Assembly: GCF_013046825.1 (NCBI RefSeq)
Contig: NZ_CP053187.1
Location: 2,700,001-2,764,000, forward strand
Direction of reading: 5' to 3'
Length of the DNA: 64,000 bases
Source: Turicibacter sanguinis
Lineage (GTDB): Bacteria > Bacillota_I > Bacilli_A > MOL361 > Turicibacteraceae
Shown: piece after piece, positions 18,249 through 26,655 of the stretch
Layout: every line of letters starts with the position of its first letter
Numbering within the stretch: the stretch's first letter is position 1
Notes under the pieces: model-generated
The model's database searches: none
The model's input: the letters and a program-made list of their open reading frames with translations, nothing else
Told to the model about the DNA's origin: nothing
Program-made: the position numbers and the translations under genes

Positions 18249-19316
18249 TTAACTAAATTGTACATTTTGATGTAAAGCACGGTTAATCCCATTTGAAATC
18301 AAGGTTGCCAAATCTTCCATTGCCGTGTCTATTTCTTTTGGTGTGACAATTAAGTTAAATCCATTTGGAGTTAAGACTTCACTAATGAGTTGGCGTTTAT
18401 CTTCCTCAGCAAGGAGTCCCACCTGCCCCATGAATTGTTGACGTAACTCATCCGACGGTAGATCATCCTCACTATATTGTTGACGAACCATTGAAAAAGG
18501 CACTAATTTTTTATACGAACGCTTTTCTTCTTTTAATGATTTTCCAATATGTTTTAATAACAAGTCAATGGTGTCCGACGTAATTGAGACGGCATCTACA
18601 ACCGTTGGAACACCGATGGAAAAAACAGGAATACCAAGCGATTCCTCATCAACGGCTTTACGTTTATTTCCAACCCCACTTCCTGGCGCAATTCCAGTGT
18701 CAGTCATTTGAATCATTTTGTTAACACGAGTTATCGAACGCGAAGCAAGCGCATCAACCATGACTAAAAAATCAGGTTTAATTTTTTTGACCAACGACTC
18801 AATCACATCAAATGTTTCAATCCCTGTCATCCCCATTACACCGGGTGCTAAAGCACTCACTTCACGATAACTACGATCGACTTCGTCTGGTCTTAGTTCA
18901 TAAAGATGACGTGTCACAATCACTTCGTCAACCACCATCGGACCTAAAGCATCTGGCGTCACGTGGTCATTTCCAAGTCCGATGACTAAACAAGTATGTT
19001 CATCCGTAATATTTCGATGATCTAATAATTTTTTAAATTGTTGCGCAAAGACTTCCATAGCAACGGTCAGCTGATCGTGATCATGAGATAAAATAGATGA
19101 CGTATCGAGTGTCATATAGCGCCCCGCCTTTTTCCCCACGCTTTCTTCAGCTTCTTTTTCAACATCAATGCAAGTCACTTTTAAGCCTTTAATATTATCC
19201 TCTTGATAATGGACACCTTTTTGTTGATCTTCATCGACTTGTCCCACCATTTGTTCAACAGCTTCAAGTGCTAAGTCAGATCGGCATTGCCATTTTTTTT
19301 GTTCTTGTTCATTCAT
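18249..19316 (-). CDS. gpr: Germination protease GPR
   Basis: GPR is made as a zymogen in the forespore and degrades small acid-soluble spore proteins on germination. The 355-residue protein has an N-terminal propeptide region, then conserved blocks CLVIGLGNDHVTPDALGP (about residues 108-125), APGVMGMTG near 155 and VDALASR near 185, typical of peptidase family M63/A25. The ATG at 19316 has GAGGTGA at the right spacing; a GTG at 19325 overlaps the ribosome site. It lies upstream of spoIIP with about 105 bases between them. A possible sigma-G promoter lies just upstream. Confidence 0.96.
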   Translation of the reverse strand: MNEQEQKKWQCRSDLALEAVEQMVGQVDEDQQKGVHYQEDNIKGLKVTCIDVEKEAEESVGKKAGRYMTLDTSSILSHDHDQLTVAMEVFAQQFKKLLDHRNITDEHTCLVIGLGNDHVTPDALGPMVVDEVIVTRHLYELRPDEVDRSYREVSALAPGVMGMTGIETFDVIESLVKKIKPDFLVMVDALASRSITRVNKMIQMTDTGIAPGSGVGNKRKAVDEESLGIPVFSIGVPTVVDAVSITSDTIDLLLKHIGKSLKEEKRSYKKLVPFSMVRQQYSEDDLPSDELRQQFMGQVGLLAEEDKRQLISEVLTPNGFNLIVTPKEIDTAMEDLATLISNGINRALHQNVQFS

Positions 19317-19334
19317 TTTTATCACCTCACCTTA

Positions 19335-19363
19335 TAGTGTGACCGAATCGTCTCAGTTCATGA
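19335..19363 (-). promoter_or_regulatory. Possible sigma-G (forespore) promoter of gpr
   Basis: On the minus strand TCATG (19363-19359) and CACACTA (19341-19335) are 17 bases apart. They match the sigma-G consensus GMATR and CATNMTA at 4 of 5 and 6 of 7 positions. Forespore expression of gpr is known in Bacillus; the site itself is an inference from a short motif. Confidence 0.35.
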
Positions 19364-19389
19364 AACGACTTCACTATTTTTAGCAAAAA

Positions 19390-19415
19390 AAAAGAAAATC
19401 AATGATGATTTTCTC
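19390..19415 (-). terminator. Intrinsic terminator after the EamA transporter gene
   Basis: AGAAAATCA (19392-19400) pairs with TGATTTTCT (19405-19413) around an ATGA loop; a long T-run follows on the minus strand. Confidence 0.8.
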
Positions 19416-20312
19416 TTATTCCTTTTGAGCAACGATTTTTGATTTTAATTTGGATGATTTTAAGTGACAAAAATCAAATTCAATCATCAATATAGCAATC
19501 AAACAAATCAAACCGCCAAAAACTAATCGATTTGTAATGGGGTCATGTAAAATCATGACGGATAAAATAGCTCCAAACAACGCTTCTGTTGATAAAATCA
19601 ATCCAGCTTTAGCCTCGGATGTATAGCGTTGAGCGATGGTTTGTAACAAATAAGCTAACAGTGTACTAAAGATTCCGAGATACATAATCGCTAGCCCACT
19701 TGAGAAACTAAGCGCAGCCCATGGTTCGCTAATTAAAGACCAGATTAGTGAAACCATCGCCACCGTGACCATTTGAATAATCGTGAAACAATAACTATTG
19801 CATCGATTAATATATAATCCTGTGATGATAATTTGTAAAGCAAAACCAATGGCACAAATGAGCGTCAGCAAGTCACCAATACTCACCGAAAAATCACGCT
19901 CTAATGACAGAATACTAATTCCTAAGATCATCACTAGCATTCCAATCCATTGCGAACCTTTCATTTTGTTTTTGAAAAACAAGACGCCAAATAAAGGTAC
20001 TAGTAACACATACGATGATGTAATAAAGGCATTTTTAGATGCCGTTGTGTATTGCATTCCAATGGTTTGAAAAGTAAATCCTATAAACAAACAAATTCCA
20101 GCCAACACACCGGCTACCACGTCTATCCGCTTTAGATCCAAGAGCTGCTTTCTAAATACAATCGCCAATACTCCCCCTGCAATCAAAAAACGCAACGTGA
20201 TTAATTGGCCGGCCCCCACCCCCTCTTGCACCGCTAACCCTACTGCTGGAAATCCGCCTCCCCAAATAATCGCAACTAATAACAATAATCCGTCTGCTAT
20301 TTTCGAATTCAT
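19416..20312 (-). CDS. EamA/DMT-family transporter
   Basis: A 298-residue membrane protein with ten hydrophobic segments in two repeats, the drug/metabolite transporter (EamA) architecture. The start IADGLLLLVAIIWGGGFPAVG is typical of the first repeat, and YLLQTIAQRYTSEAKAGLILSTEALFGA (split around residues 221-248) of the second. The substrate cannot be predicted; the family includes amino-acid and metabolite exporters. An AGGGGGA ribosome site precedes the ATG. It lies alone between gpr and pepD, each with its own terminator, so it is probably a single-gene transcript. Confidence 0.9.
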   Translation of the reverse strand: MNSKIADGLLLLVAIIWGGGFPAVGLAVQEGVGAGQLITLRFLIAGGVLAIVFRKQLLDLKRIDVVAGVLAGICLFIGFTFQTIGMQYTTASKNAFITSSYVLLVPLFGVLFFKNKMKGSQWIGMLVMILGISILSLERDFSVSIGDLLTLICAIGFALQIIITGLYINRCNSYCFTIIQMVTVAMVSLIWSLISEPWAALSFSSGLAIMYLGIFSTLLAYLLQTIAQRYTSEAKAGLILSTEALFGAILSVMILHDPITNRLVFGGLICLIAILMIEFDFCHLKSSKLKSKIVAQKE

Positions 20313-20356
20313 CCCAATCCCCCTAATCCCTTTTATACCATTCTATGTTTTTAGTA

Positions 20357-20388
20357 AAAAAAGCATGTCCACAAGAACATGCTTTTGA
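20357..20388 (-). terminator. Intrinsic terminator after pepD
   Basis: AAAAGCATGT and ACATGCTTTT (20359-20368 and 20377-20386) form a perfect 10-bp stem; T residues follow on the minus strand. Confidence 0.85.
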
Positions 20389-20391
20389 TCA

Positions 20392-21846
20392 TTATTTAAT
20401 TTCTTTTAATACTTGACATAAGAAGTCATAAACGCGTTCAGTAGATGAAATAGATAACGATTCTTTTGGCGTATGCGCTCCTGTAATATCAGGTCCAATT
20501 GAAATCATATCTATTTTCCCTAATTTTTGTGATAAGAAGCCACACTCAAGACCTGCATGAATCGCTGAAACTTCTAATTCTTTTCCTGCCGTACGCTCAT
20601 AAACCTCTTTCATAATATCACGAATTTTTGAATCTGTTTCAAATTCCCACTCTGGATAATCTGCAATTAACTCCATCTTAGCTCCAGTTAAATCAGCAAT
20701 CGCTTGAATACGATGATTGATTTCACGTTTTAATGATCCAACTGAGCTACGAACCGCACTATTAAACTCAATTTCTGATTCAGTCATTTCAACGACACCA
20801 ATGTTACTTGAACTTTCAACAAGTCCTGCTACATTTGCACTCATCGTTTGAGGTCCATAAGGGATTAATTGTAAAATATGAGTGACTTTTTGTAACGTTT
20901 CTGCTGTCCAAACCTTAAGTTCAGTTGCAACTGGTGCTAATTTTAAAGTAATGTCTTGATCCGCCGTTTCAAATTCAGCACGAATCATGATTTCAAAATC
21001 TTTTACTTTTTCTTCAAGTGTTGATACTTTGTCTTTTGATAATGTTAAGACCATTTTGGCACGTTTTGAAATGGCATTCATTTTTTCTCCACCTGCAACA
21101 TGTGCAACTGAAACTTGAAGATCTTGCACATAATGGAAAAAGCGTCCCATTAATTTATTGGCATTGGCACGACACTTATTAATTTCAATTCCTGAGTGCC
21201 CACCTTTTAAGCCACTAATCACAACTTCATATGAAACAAGTGAATTATCACTTAACGTCATCCATTCAAGCGGTAGCTTTAATGAGTTACGTACACCTCC
21301 AGCACATGAAGCTAACGCTACTCCTTCTTCTTCTGAATCAATATTAATTAAGATATCACCTTGTACATGAGCAGGATCCAATGCCATGACTCCATCCATT
21401 CCTGTCTCTTCTTCCGTTGTCACTAACACAGTTAAGGCAGGATGAGCCATCGTCTTATCTGCTAAAATAGCAAGCGACATCGCAACCGCAATTCCATTAT
21501 CAGCTCCAAGAGTTGTTCCTTTTGATTTAATCCAATCGCCTTCAACATAAATCGGTAAAGCTTGTGTTTCAAAATCAAACTCTAATTCATCATCTTTGAC
21601 ACAGACCATGTCCATATGACCTTGTAAAATGACACGTGGAGCATTTTCATAACCCGCAGTAGCTGGTTTTTTGATGATTACATTTTTACAGGGTTCTTGA
21701 ATCACTTCTAACCCATGCTCATTAGCAAAATCAACTAAATACTGACTAATGGCAGCCTCATTTCCTGATTCACGTGGAATCTTCGTCATTTCTTCAAAAT
21801 AATGAAACACCGCACGTGGGTTTAAGTTTCCTAAAATATCCGACAT
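20392..21846 (-). CDS. pepD: Aminoacyl-histidine dipeptidase (PepD, M20 family)
   Basis: A cytoplasmic zinc dipeptidase of 484 residues, the PepD class of peptidase family M20. Metal and catalytic motifs are in order: VILQGHMDMV near 77-86 (His and Asp), LGADNGIAVAM near 118-128 (bridging Asp), TTEEETGMDG near 147-156 (catalytic and metal Glu), NIDSEEEG near 173 and IHAGLECGFL near 435-444. Length is normal. AGGAGG precedes the ATG. A single-gene unit with a strong terminator. Confidence 0.95.
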   Translation of the reverse strand: MSDILGNLNPRAVFHYFEEMTKIPRESGNEAAISQYLVDFANEHGLEVIQEPCKNVIIKKPATAGYENAPRVILQGHMDMVCVKDDELEFDFETQALPIYVEGDWIKSKGTTLGADNGIAVAMSLAILADKTMAHPALTVLVTTEEETGMDGVMALDPAHVQGDILINIDSEEEGVALASCAGGVRNSLKLPLEWMTLSDNSLVSYEVVISGLKGGHSGIEINKCRANANKLMGRFFHYVQDLQVSVAHVAGGEKMNAISKRAKMVLTLSKDKVSTLEEKVKDFEIMIRAEFETADQDITLKLAPVATELKVWTAETLQKVTHILQLIPYGPQTMSANVAGLVESSSNIGVVEMTESEIEFNSAVRSSVGSLKREINHRIQAIADLTGAKMELIADYPEWEFETDSKIRDIMKEVYERTAGKELEVSAIHAGLECGFLSQKLGKIDMISIGPDITGAHTPKESLSISSTERVYDFLCQVLKEIK

Positions 21847-21967
21847 AATTTGCGCCTCCTTTTTTTATATATTCTACCATAACTTCACTTAAAATGATAA
21901 CCATTGGACATACTTTTATTCATAATCTATCCAACTTCCCCGAAGGGGGAGATTATAATTTTCAAAA

Positions 21968-21994
21968 AAAAAGAGGTAACTTTCACCTCTTTAA
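21968..21994 (-). terminator. Intrinsic terminator after the PspC-domain gene
   Basis: AAAGAGGT (21970-21977) pairs with ACCTCTTT (21985-21992), loop of 7, with a T-run on the minus strand. Confidence 0.8.
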
Positions 21995-21997
21995 TCT

Positions 21998-22291
21998 TTA
22001 ATAGATTGTATAATCTTTATCTTTTTTATTCTCTTGATCCTTTACTTTATAATCATTTGTTTCAAATACGGCATCCTTTGTAGTTTGGCGTTTCTCACGT
22101 TCAATCGTTGCTTTATCTGGAAAAATAAACACACACGCAATATATAAAATAATTCCGACTGAGGTAAAGGAAATCAAGACCCATACTAAGCGAATTAAGG
22201 TGACGTCAATATTTAAATACTCAGAAATCCCTTTACATACTCCACCAAGCATTGCTCCTTGTGAGGTTTTATATAAACGTTTATTTGACAT
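21998..22291 (-). CDS. PspC-domain membrane protein
   Basis: A 97-residue protein. Residues 3-60 form a PspC domain: KRLYKTSQGAMLGGVCKGISEYLNID is the family opening (split here for length around residues 4-29), followed by a helix at about 33-58. A charged, lysine-rich cytoplasmic tail follows. PspC proteins often act in envelope-stress responses. There are no psp partner genes nearby, so the role is open. An AAAGGA ribosome site precedes the ATG. It is divergent from pncA. Confidence 0.88.
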   Translation of the reverse strand: MSNKRLYKTSQGAMLGGVCKGISEYLNIDVTLIRLVWVLISFTSVGIILYIACVFIFPDKATIEREKRQTTKDAVFETNDYKVKDQENKKDKDYTIY

Positions 22292-22393
22292 AGTTTTCCA
22301 TCCTTTCCATCATATCTTCCTCTTATTATATATCACCACTCATCTCATGCCAATCTTTTTGAAATATATTTCAATCTTAAGCTATTTAAGACT

Positions 22394-22422
22394 TTGTGAT
22401 TAAGAATTAAATATACTATAAT
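22394..22422 (+). promoter_or_regulatory. Sigma-A promoter of pncA-pncB
   Basis: TTGTGA (22394-22399) and TATAAT (22417-22422) are 17 bases apart. A short hairpin TTTCC/GGAAA follows in the leader near 22434-22449. Confidence 0.75.
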
Positions 22423-22476
22423 AGTTCTATAACTTTCCTCACACAGGAAAATTTTTGAGTATCGGAGGTGTAAAAG

Positions 22477-23148
22477 ATGAGTTATGAATTACTAAATTTA
22501 ATAAAATCGAGTGAAACATCCTTAACAAAAATGGTTAATCTATTAAATGAATCTCCTTCTGTTTGTCTTTCATCATTAGACCCAAATCAAACGGCCTTAA
22601 TCATTGTTGATATGGTGAATGGATTCGTCAAGATGGGCCCGATGTCATCTCCTCGAATCCAAACAATTATCGATCCGATTTGCGACTTATTAAAACGAGC
22701 AAATGATTCTCAAATTGATGTTGTGGCTTTCGCCGACTGTCACCAAACGGATTCAATTGAGTTTAATTCTTATCCTGCACACTGTATCAAAGGAGAAGTA
22801 GAAAGTGAAATTATCGATGAAATCAAACAGGCTGGACCTTATCACTTAATTGAAAAAAGTTCTACAAATGGCTTCTTAGAGCCTGCATTTCATCAGTGGT
22901 TAGAAAACCATCCATTGATTAACCAATTTATTATTGTGGGTGATTGCACCGATATTTGTGTAGAACAATTTGCGATTACCTTAAAGACTTATTTTATCAC
23001 GCAAAATAAAATAAGTCGTATCATCGTTCCAATGAATAGTGTTGAAACTTATGACTATGATGTTCATGCTGCTGACTTCATGAATGTCATTGCCTTATAT
23101 AAAATGATGATGAATGGGATTGAAATTGTGACACGCATCGAAGAATAG
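22477..23148 (+). CDS. pncA: Nicotinamidase / isochorismatase-family hydrolase
   Basis: PncA deamidates nicotinamide to nicotinate for NAD salvage. The Asp-Lys-Cys triad of the family is visible: Asp45 in LIIVDMVNGF, Lys127 in IEKSS and Cys161 in DCTDICVEQF. Metal-binding residues lie around FADCHQTDSIEF (86-97). The first 40 residues are an N-terminal extension. It has 223 residues and a GGAGG ribosome site. Pairing with pncB 15 bases downstream makes nicotinamidase much more likely than another isochorismatase. Confidence 0.88.
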   Translation: MSYELLNLIKSSETSLTKMVNLLNESPSVCLSSLDPNQTALIIVDMVNGFVKMGPMSSPRIQTIIDPICDLLKRANDSQIDVVAFADCHQTDSIEFNSYPAHCIKGEVESEIIDEIKQAGPYHLIEKSSTNGFLEPAFHQWLENHPLINQFIIVGDCTDICVEQFAITLKTYFITQNKISRIIVPMNSVETYDYDVHAADFMNVIALYKMMMNGIEIVTRIEE

Positions 23149-23163
23149 AAAGAGGAATTTATT

Positions 23164-24609
23164 ATGAACTTAAAATCATCAAATTTAACAATGCTAGTTG
23201 ACTTTTACGAGTTAACGATGGCTCATGGTTACTTCGAAAACGGCATGAAAGATCAAATCGCCTATTTTGATATGTTCTTCCGTCGCGTTCCTGAACGTGG
23301 TGGTTTTGCCATTATGGCAGGCCTTGAACAGCTCATTGATTATTTAAAGAACTTACACTTTACAGATGAGGATATCGATTTTTTACGACGTAAAAACATG
23401 TTTTCTGATGCCTTTTTAGATTATTTAAAAAACTTTGAATTCGCTTGTGACATTTATGCCATTCCAGAAGGAACACCTATTTTTCCAAATGAGCCAATCC
23501 TTACAGTTCGAGGACCGATTATTCAAGCTCAGTTCATTGAAACGATGGTATTACTGTCAATCAACCATCAATCTTTAATCGCAACGAAAGCAAATCGAAT
23601 TGTTCGTGCAGCTGAGGGACGTCCTGTCATGGAATTCGGATCTCGTCGTGCGCAAGGAGCACAAGGCGCTATTTTAGGGGCTCGTGCTTCTTATATTGGG
23701 GGATGTATTGGGACGGCTTGTACCATTACTGATCGTGATTACCAAGTTCCATCCCTTGGAACAATGGCCCACAGTTGGGTTCAAACGTTTGATACTGAAT
23801 ACGATGCCTTCAAAAAATACGCAGAACTTTATCCAGAAAATTGTGTTCTTTTAGTTGATACTTATAACACGTTAAAGCAAGGTGTTCCTAATGCTATTAA
23901 AGTCTTTAAAGAAGTGTTAATTCCAAAAGGCCATCGACCTGGAGGCATTCGCATTGATAGTGGGGATGCCGCTTATTTATCAAAAAAAGCTCGTAAATTA
24001 TTAGATGAAGCGGGACTTGAAGATTGTAAAATTGTCATTTCTAACTCACTCGATGAGTATATTATTCGCGATTTAATCATTCAAAAAGCCCCAATCGATT
24101 CATTCGGTGTGGGAGAACGCCTTATTACATCAAAAGCTGAGCCAGTTTTCGGTGGCGTTTATAAAATTGTGGCAGTTGAAAAAGAAGGAGCTATGATTCC
24201 AAAAATCAAAATTAGTAATAACATTGAAAAAATTACAAATCCAGGATATAAACAAGTGTATCGTTTATTTGAACGCGAAACTAATAAAGCCATTGCTGAT
24301 GTCATCACCCTAGCTGATGAAATCATTGATGATAATCATCCATATACCATTTTTGATCCAGAACACACTTGGAAACGCAAAACAATCGAAAACTTCTATG
24401 CCAAACCGCTACTTATCCCTATTTTCTTAAATGGAAAACAAGTTTATAACTCACCAAGCCTCGAGGAGATTGTCGCCTATTCAAAAGAGCAAATTAATAC
24501 GTTATGGGAAGAAGTTCTACGTTTTGAACATCCTCATCAATATTATGTCGATTTATCTAAAAACCTTTGGACATTAAAAACGGACTTACTTGAAAAGTAC
24601 TCAAAATAA
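23164..24609 (+). CDS. pncB: Nicotinate phosphoribosyltransferase
   Basis: PncB joins nicotinate and phosphoribosyl pyrophosphate to give nicotinate mononucleotide, the step after PncA. The 481-residue protein has the family start LTMLVDFYELTMAHGYFE, EFGSRRAQG near 158-166, GTMAHSW near 198 and RIDSGD near 260-265. Length is typical of the larger Bacillota type. GAGG lies before the ATG. It forms a two-gene NAD-salvage operon with pncA. Confidence 0.96.
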   Translation: MNLKSSNLTMLVDFYELTMAHGYFENGMKDQIAYFDMFFRRVPERGGFAIMAGLEQLIDYLKNLHFTDEDIDFLRRKNMFSDAFLDYLKNFEFACDIYAIPEGTPIFPNEPILTVRGPIIQAQFIETMVLLSINHQSLIATKANRIVRAAEGRPVMEFGSRRAQGAQGAILGARASYIGGCIGTACTITDRDYQVPSLGTMAHSWVQTFDTEYDAFKKYAELYPENCVLLVDTYNTLKQGVPNAIKVFKEVLIPKGHRPGGIRIDSGDAAYLSKKARKLLDEAGLEDCKIVISNSLDEYIIRDLIIQKAPIDSFGVGERLITSKAEPVFGGVYKIVAVEKEGAMIPKIKISNNIEKITNPGYKQVYRLFERETNKAIADVITLADEIIDDNHPYTIFDPEHTWKRKTIENFYAKPLLIPIFLNGKQVYNSPSLEEIVAYSKEQINTLWEEVLRFEHPHQYYVDLSKNLWTLKTDLLEKYSK

Positions 24610-24690
24610 TCTTTTTACTACAAAAAATACGTCTCAAAGCTCGTAAACAATTGGAAATTTTACTATTTCATTAAATATTGTATTTTCTTC

Positions 24691-24719
24691 TTGCAATTTA
24701 GACATGGGTTTGATAGAAT
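24691..24719 (+). promoter_or_regulatory. Sigma-A promoter of rpsT
   Basis: TTGCAA (24691-24696) and TAGAAT (24714-24719) are separated by 17 bases, about 30 bases before the rpsT start codon. Confidence 0.75.
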
Positions 24720-24749
24720 ATTTTTGTTGTATTAATGGAGGTGAATTGA

Positions 24750-25013
24750 ATGCCAAATATTAAATCACAAATTAAACGTGTTAAAACAAACGATAAACGT
24801 CGTCAATTTAATGCTTCTTTCAAAGCATCTATGCGTACTGCTATCAAAGCTGTTGAGGTTGCTGTTGAGAACAAAAACATCGAAGCTGCAAAAGAAGCTT
24901 ACAATACAGCTAACAAAAAATTAGACAAAGCTGTTGCAAAAGGAATTTGCCATAAAAACTACGCAGCTCGTCAAAAATCACGTTTAAGCAAAAAAATTAA
25001 CGCTTTAGGATAA
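24750..25013 (+). CDS. rpsT: 30S ribosomal protein S20
   Basis: S20 binds 16S rRNA and helps 30S assembly. The 87-residue helical protein starts [18 protein letters not shown] and has the usual [10 protein letters not shown]-like ending ([15 protein letters not shown]). GGAGGTGA precedes the ATG. In Bacillus rpsT lies beside gpr on the opposite strand; here it is at the convergent end of the spoIIIA operon. Confidence 0.98.
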   Translation: MPNIKSQIKRVKTNDKRRQFNASFKASMRTAIKAVEVAVENKNIEAAKEAYNTANKKLDKAVAKGICHKNYAARQKSRLSKKINALG

Positions 25014-25017
25014 AAAA

Positions 25018-25046
25018 ATACCGACTTTTGGGTCGGTATTTTTTTT
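25018..25046. terminator. Bidirectional terminator between rpsT and spoIIIAH
   Basis: ATACCGAC (25018-25025) pairs with GTCGGTAT (25032-25039). A-rich sequence on one side and eight T on the other make it work for convergent transcription from both rpsT and the spoIIIA operon. Confidence 0.9.
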
Positions 25047-25058
25047 ATTATCTTTTAT

Positions 25059-25646
25059 TTAGTTAATCGGTTGAAATTGAATGGTTACATCAGGATTATT
25101 TGTAAATTCTGTTTTAGCCATCATGTAAAGTTCATTCACTTCTTCCACTCCTGGAAAGGCACTTTCATCTGCCACTTGTACAATAACTTGAACCGTTTCT
25201 TCATTAACACGAACTAATACATCATTATAACCTTTTGATTTAATCATTGTTTCAAGCGCGCTTTGATGTTCACGATCTCTATTTAATTTATCTAAATCAT
25301 CTTTTGCTTCACTTTTAGCTGTTGCATCGTAATCTTTACTAGCAATTACTTCTTTTAATTCTGATACTTTTTGACTTTGTTGTTTTTCAAGTTCAACACG
25401 TAACACTTGGATTGAATTCGATTCCGTTGCAACTGTTGTAACATTTTCTTCTGTCGTTGTTTCACTTGCTAACTCACTACCTGTTTGCGCATCAGTTTCG
25501 CTAACTTCCATTTGAACATTTGGTAAGGTTTGAGTTGATCCTGCTCCAGTTGTTAAATCTTTTGGATCTTCCATTCCCATATAAAAAACTGTTAATAAGA
25601 CAAAGACAACAAATAATGCGGCTGTAACATAAGAATTTTTGTTCAT
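25059..25646 (-). CDS. spoIIIAH: Stage III sporulation protein AH
   Basis: SpoIIIAH is the mother-cell partner of the SpoIIQ channel that joins mother cell and forespore across the septum. The 195 residues have one N-terminal helix (about 5-24), a low-complexity Thr/Ser/Gln linker (about 30-75), and a C-terminal YscJ/FliF-like ring-building domain (about 100-195) with a charged helix before it. It is slightly shorter than the Bacillus protein (218). AGGAGG precedes the ATG. It is the last gene of the operon, adjacent to spoIIIAG. No spoIIQ gene is in the window. Confidence 0.9.
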   Translation of the reverse strand: MNKNSYVTAALFVVFVLLTVFYMGMEDPKDLTTGAGSTQTLPNVQMEVSETDAQTGSELASETTTEENVTTVATESNSIQVLRVELEKQQSQKVSELKEVIASKDYDATAKSEAKDDLDKLNRDREHQSALETMIKSKGYNDVLVRVNEETVQVIVQVADESAFPGVEEVNELYMMAKTEFTNNPDVTIQFQPIN

Positions 25647-25647
25647 T

Positions 25648-26166
25648 TTAATTTCCTCCTAATTCAGATGCATTTAATAATGATATTTGATGGATTGGTA
25701 CATCAAGTAACAAACTGATTGCGTTCGTGACATCATAAGGTGCTTTGAGCACTCCGCGATACACAATAACAACTCCATTTGAAACAGTATTTGTTTGATT
25801 TGAAGCGAAGATTGTTGCAGATGAAGAATCCGATACAGTTTTATAAGACAAATTAACACTTTCAAGCGTAACCCCTTCTATTGAGGCAAATAACGTATTA
25901 ATTTGTTCTTGATGTTTCGTCTCAAGTACGTTTGTCGTTGTTTTACCACTGTTGTTTTCAAAACTTCCATTAAACAATGTGGTAAAAATAAAGACGGCTG
26001 CAATAACTGATAGAATTCCAAACGGACCTAAATCTGCGACTATTTTTCTTAACTTCTGAATCATTTGTGATATATCCGAGGTTTTTTTTATCTCCTTCGT
26101 CCCCCCTCCTGATCCGTTTATACTACTTTGAAACACTGCTGGGATTTTTATCCCCTCATCCTTCAT
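25648..26166 (-). CDS. spoIIIAG: Stage III sporulation protein AG
   Basis: SpoIIIAG forms a large ring in the intermembrane space of the forespore channel. The 172 residues have a cytoplasmic stretch, one helix near 46-65 (LGPFGILSVIAAVFIF), then a periplasm-like ring domain, including VVIVYRGVLKAPYDVTNAIS near 132-151. It is shorter than the B. subtilis protein (229). The start codon overlaps the stop of spoIIIAF (ATGA), and a G-rich ribosome site lies inside the spoIIIAF end. Confidence 0.88.
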   Translation of the reverse strand: MKDEGIKIPAVFQSSINGSGGGTKEIKKTSDISQMIQKLRKIVADLGPFGILSVIAAVFIFTTLFNGSFENNSGKTTTNVLETKHQEQINTLFASIEGVTLESVNLSYKTVSDSSSATIFASNQTNTVSNGVVIVYRGVLKAPYDVTNAISLLLDVPIHQISLLNASELGGN

Positions 26167-26618
26167 TGACCTCCCCCCTCAAACAAAATATCGTTTCGGT
26201 CGATTCCTAGTTGATTAGAAACACATAGTTTCGCTTCTTTACTAGTTTCCACCATTTGTATGGTTAGAACTTCATCTAATTCGAATGTGATAATGTCGAC
26301 GTCACAGAGTGCCTCAGCTTTTTGTATCAAGGCATCAACTTCACCTAAGGTAAGATCTTTTAAGTCCTCCTCAAGCTTGCTCTGATAATACTGTACAGAT
26401 TCGTCGAACTCACTCTCACTAATGAAGGTAATCGAATTAATAAATGAACTAACTTCATTATTCATTATACTGAGTACCGGCTTTAAAATGATAACTATAA
26501 TAAAAAAATGAAGATAAAATGAAATTATCTTTTTATAAGAAGCCGGAATAACCAACAAATTGACAACAGCTATCAAAAAAAACATGGCAATAATTTGTTT
26601 GGCGTATGTATATATCAT
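26163..26618 (-). CDS. spoIIIAF: Stage III sporulation protein AF
   Basis: SpoIIIAF is a small two-helix component of the mother cell-forespore channel. Hydrophobic helices lie at about residues 5-23 and 28-48, followed by a roughly 100-residue soluble domain rich in acidic residues. The ATG at 26618 has GAGGAG 11 bases upstream and a family-like start; a TTG at 26648 would add ten polar residues and lacks a ribosome site. It lies between spoIIIAE and spoIIIAG in the canonical order. Confidence 0.8.
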   Translation of the reverse strand: MIYTYAKQIIAMFFLIAVVNLLVIPASYKKIISFYLHFFIIVIILKPVLSIMNNEVSSFINSITFISESEFDESVQYYQSKLEEDLKDLTLGEVDALIQKAEALCDVDIITFELDEVLTIQMVETSKEAKLCVSNQLGIDRNDILFEGGGQ

Positions 26619-26655
26619 TTCTTTTCCCATCTCCTCACATCTTGTCAAATGTTAT

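Noticed and set aside
22433-22451. Hairpin in the pncA leader as a riboswitch
   Set aside because: It is only a 5-bp stem; no known NAD-related aptamer blocks are seen.
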